Positions 63,465 through 64,000 of a stretch of DNA of 64,000 bases are shown piece by piece. Made by a program: the position numbers and the translations under genes. Position 1 is the first letter of the stretch. Each line of letters begins with the position of its first letter. The notes below the pieces were generated by a model. It worked only from the letters and a program-made list of their open reading frames with translations, searched no databases and was not told the origin of the DNA. Source of the DNA: Natronoarchaeum rubrum (GTDB lineage Archaea > Halobacteriota > Halobacteria > Halobacteriales > Natronoarchaeaceae); the NCBI RefSeq assembly GCF_024494695.1, contig NZ_JANHDP010000003.1:1-64000 (forward strand). The letters run 5' to 3'.

Positions 63465-63529
63465 CGTCCTCGTTGAGCGGATCTCGTCCGACCGATATTT
63501 TGATTACGATCTGACACCTATGTGCCGAC

Positions 63530-64000
63530 ATGGCGAGCGAGTCCGCCGAGATGACCTGGTCCGGCGACGCGTCGACGTCGACTGTCGGTCGGCTCTGTCT
63601 GTACTTGCAGGTCGGATTTTTCGGCGGACTCGCGCTACTGCTCGCTGCGCTGATCGCGCTCGTCGCTCTCCGGTCGGTTCGTACCGGCGAGTACGGCGTC
63701 CTCGCGCTCGTCGCGCTGCTGGCGCTCGTCGGCGGGCCGTTCTCGATGCTGTACCTCCTCCCCGTCGTCACCGACGCCGACGCGCGGCGCTCGCTCTCGA
63801 AGGATCTCCCGCGGTACCGCCGGCTCGTCCGGTGGAGGATCGCCCTCGCCGCCGTCATCGGCGCCGGAGGGATCCTCGCGGCGGTCTACAGCGGGTCGTG
63901 GGTGCTACTGGGGGCGTTACTGCTCATTCCGACGGTATCGTTCGGCGTGGCAGGGTCGCTCGACGTCGACGGCGCGCTCGACGCCGCTGCGGGGGAACTC
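63530..64000 (+). CDS. Multi-pass membrane protein, unknown function (cut by window edge)
   Basis: ATG at 63530 opens a frame that stays open to base 64000 (157 codons seen, C-terminus missing). After a polar start (MASESAEMTWSGDASTS), four membrane segments follow at about residues 22-46, 57-78, 103-120 and 123-140. A conserved-looking loop contains DADARRSLSKDLPRYRRLVR. Coding bias is good. I do not recognise the family; residual length unknown. Confidence 0.65.
   Translation, partial: MASESAEMTWSGDASTSTVGRLCLYLQVGFFGGLALLLAALIALVALRSVRTGEYGVLALVALLALVGGPFSMLYLLPVVTDADARRSLSKDLPRYRRLVRWRIALAAVIGAGGILAAVYSGSWVLLGALLLIPTVSFGVAGSLDVDGALDAAAGEL

Overview
This window is chromosomal DNA from a haloarchaeon, probably in or near the Haloarcula/Halomicrobium group. 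The evidence is high GC, Asp/Glu-rich proteins with little Lys, TATA-like boxes 25-30 bases before start codons (leaderless transcripts), haloarchaea-restricted families (HalOD1 output domain, bat-type HTH, DUF5793, DUF5518), archaeal topoisomerase VI beside a bacterial-type gyrase, CofD for coenzyme F420 and ribosomal protein S17e. The genus is inference only.

Layout. 1-14071 is an intracellular alpha-glucan locus: a truncated GH13 alpha-glucosidase overlapping a second GH13 protein (minus strand), then, after panB and two small membrane-protein genes, a GH13 amylase (minus) divergent from a giant GH15 glucoamylase with two catalytic modules, followed by malQ. None has an export signal, so they should act on imported or stored glucans; no transporter is visible. 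14305-19520 holds a PadR regulator, a 45-residue zinc-finger gene, a heme-copper-oxidase-like membrane protein and two divergent trkH genes. 19527-21398 is an AT-richer insert carrying one DUF262/DUF1524 (GmrSD/SspE-type) putative restriction gene next to tRNA-Gly(TCC). 21709-26932 has a Trm9-like methyltransferase, pilC, pilB and a membrane protein.

27064-42095 is mostly housekeeping and metabolism: glmM, a cation/calcium exchanger, cytidine deaminase, a PQQ-type sugar dehydrogenase, uridine phosphorylase, an isolated sdhB, a bat-type regulator, a P450, a type-II NADH dehydrogenase-like enzyme, two HTH regulators (one DtxR-type), an arginase-family enzyme and a HalOD1 protein. 42108-50446 is the DNA topology block: gyrB-gyrA divergent from top6B-top6A. 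50477-57906 has a metallophosphatase, a DUF2270/voltage-gated channel pair, an MBL hydrolase, ATP-dependent DNA ligase and a carboxylate-amine ligase-like protein. 58083-61399 is a tight operon cofD - Dus-like - CitG-like - DUF447, followed by rps17e, asd and membrane proteins to the window edge.

Most unusual signals: (a) arrays of short perfect hairpins at several places, mostly intergenic, one forming an in-frame insertion inside the DNA ligase; (b) the DUF262 defence-like insert at a tRNA; (c) a two-module GH15 enzyme whose leader can form a hairpin over its ribosome binding site; (d) the CofD/CitG/DUF447 operon; (e) an internal repeat in the Top6B insertion.
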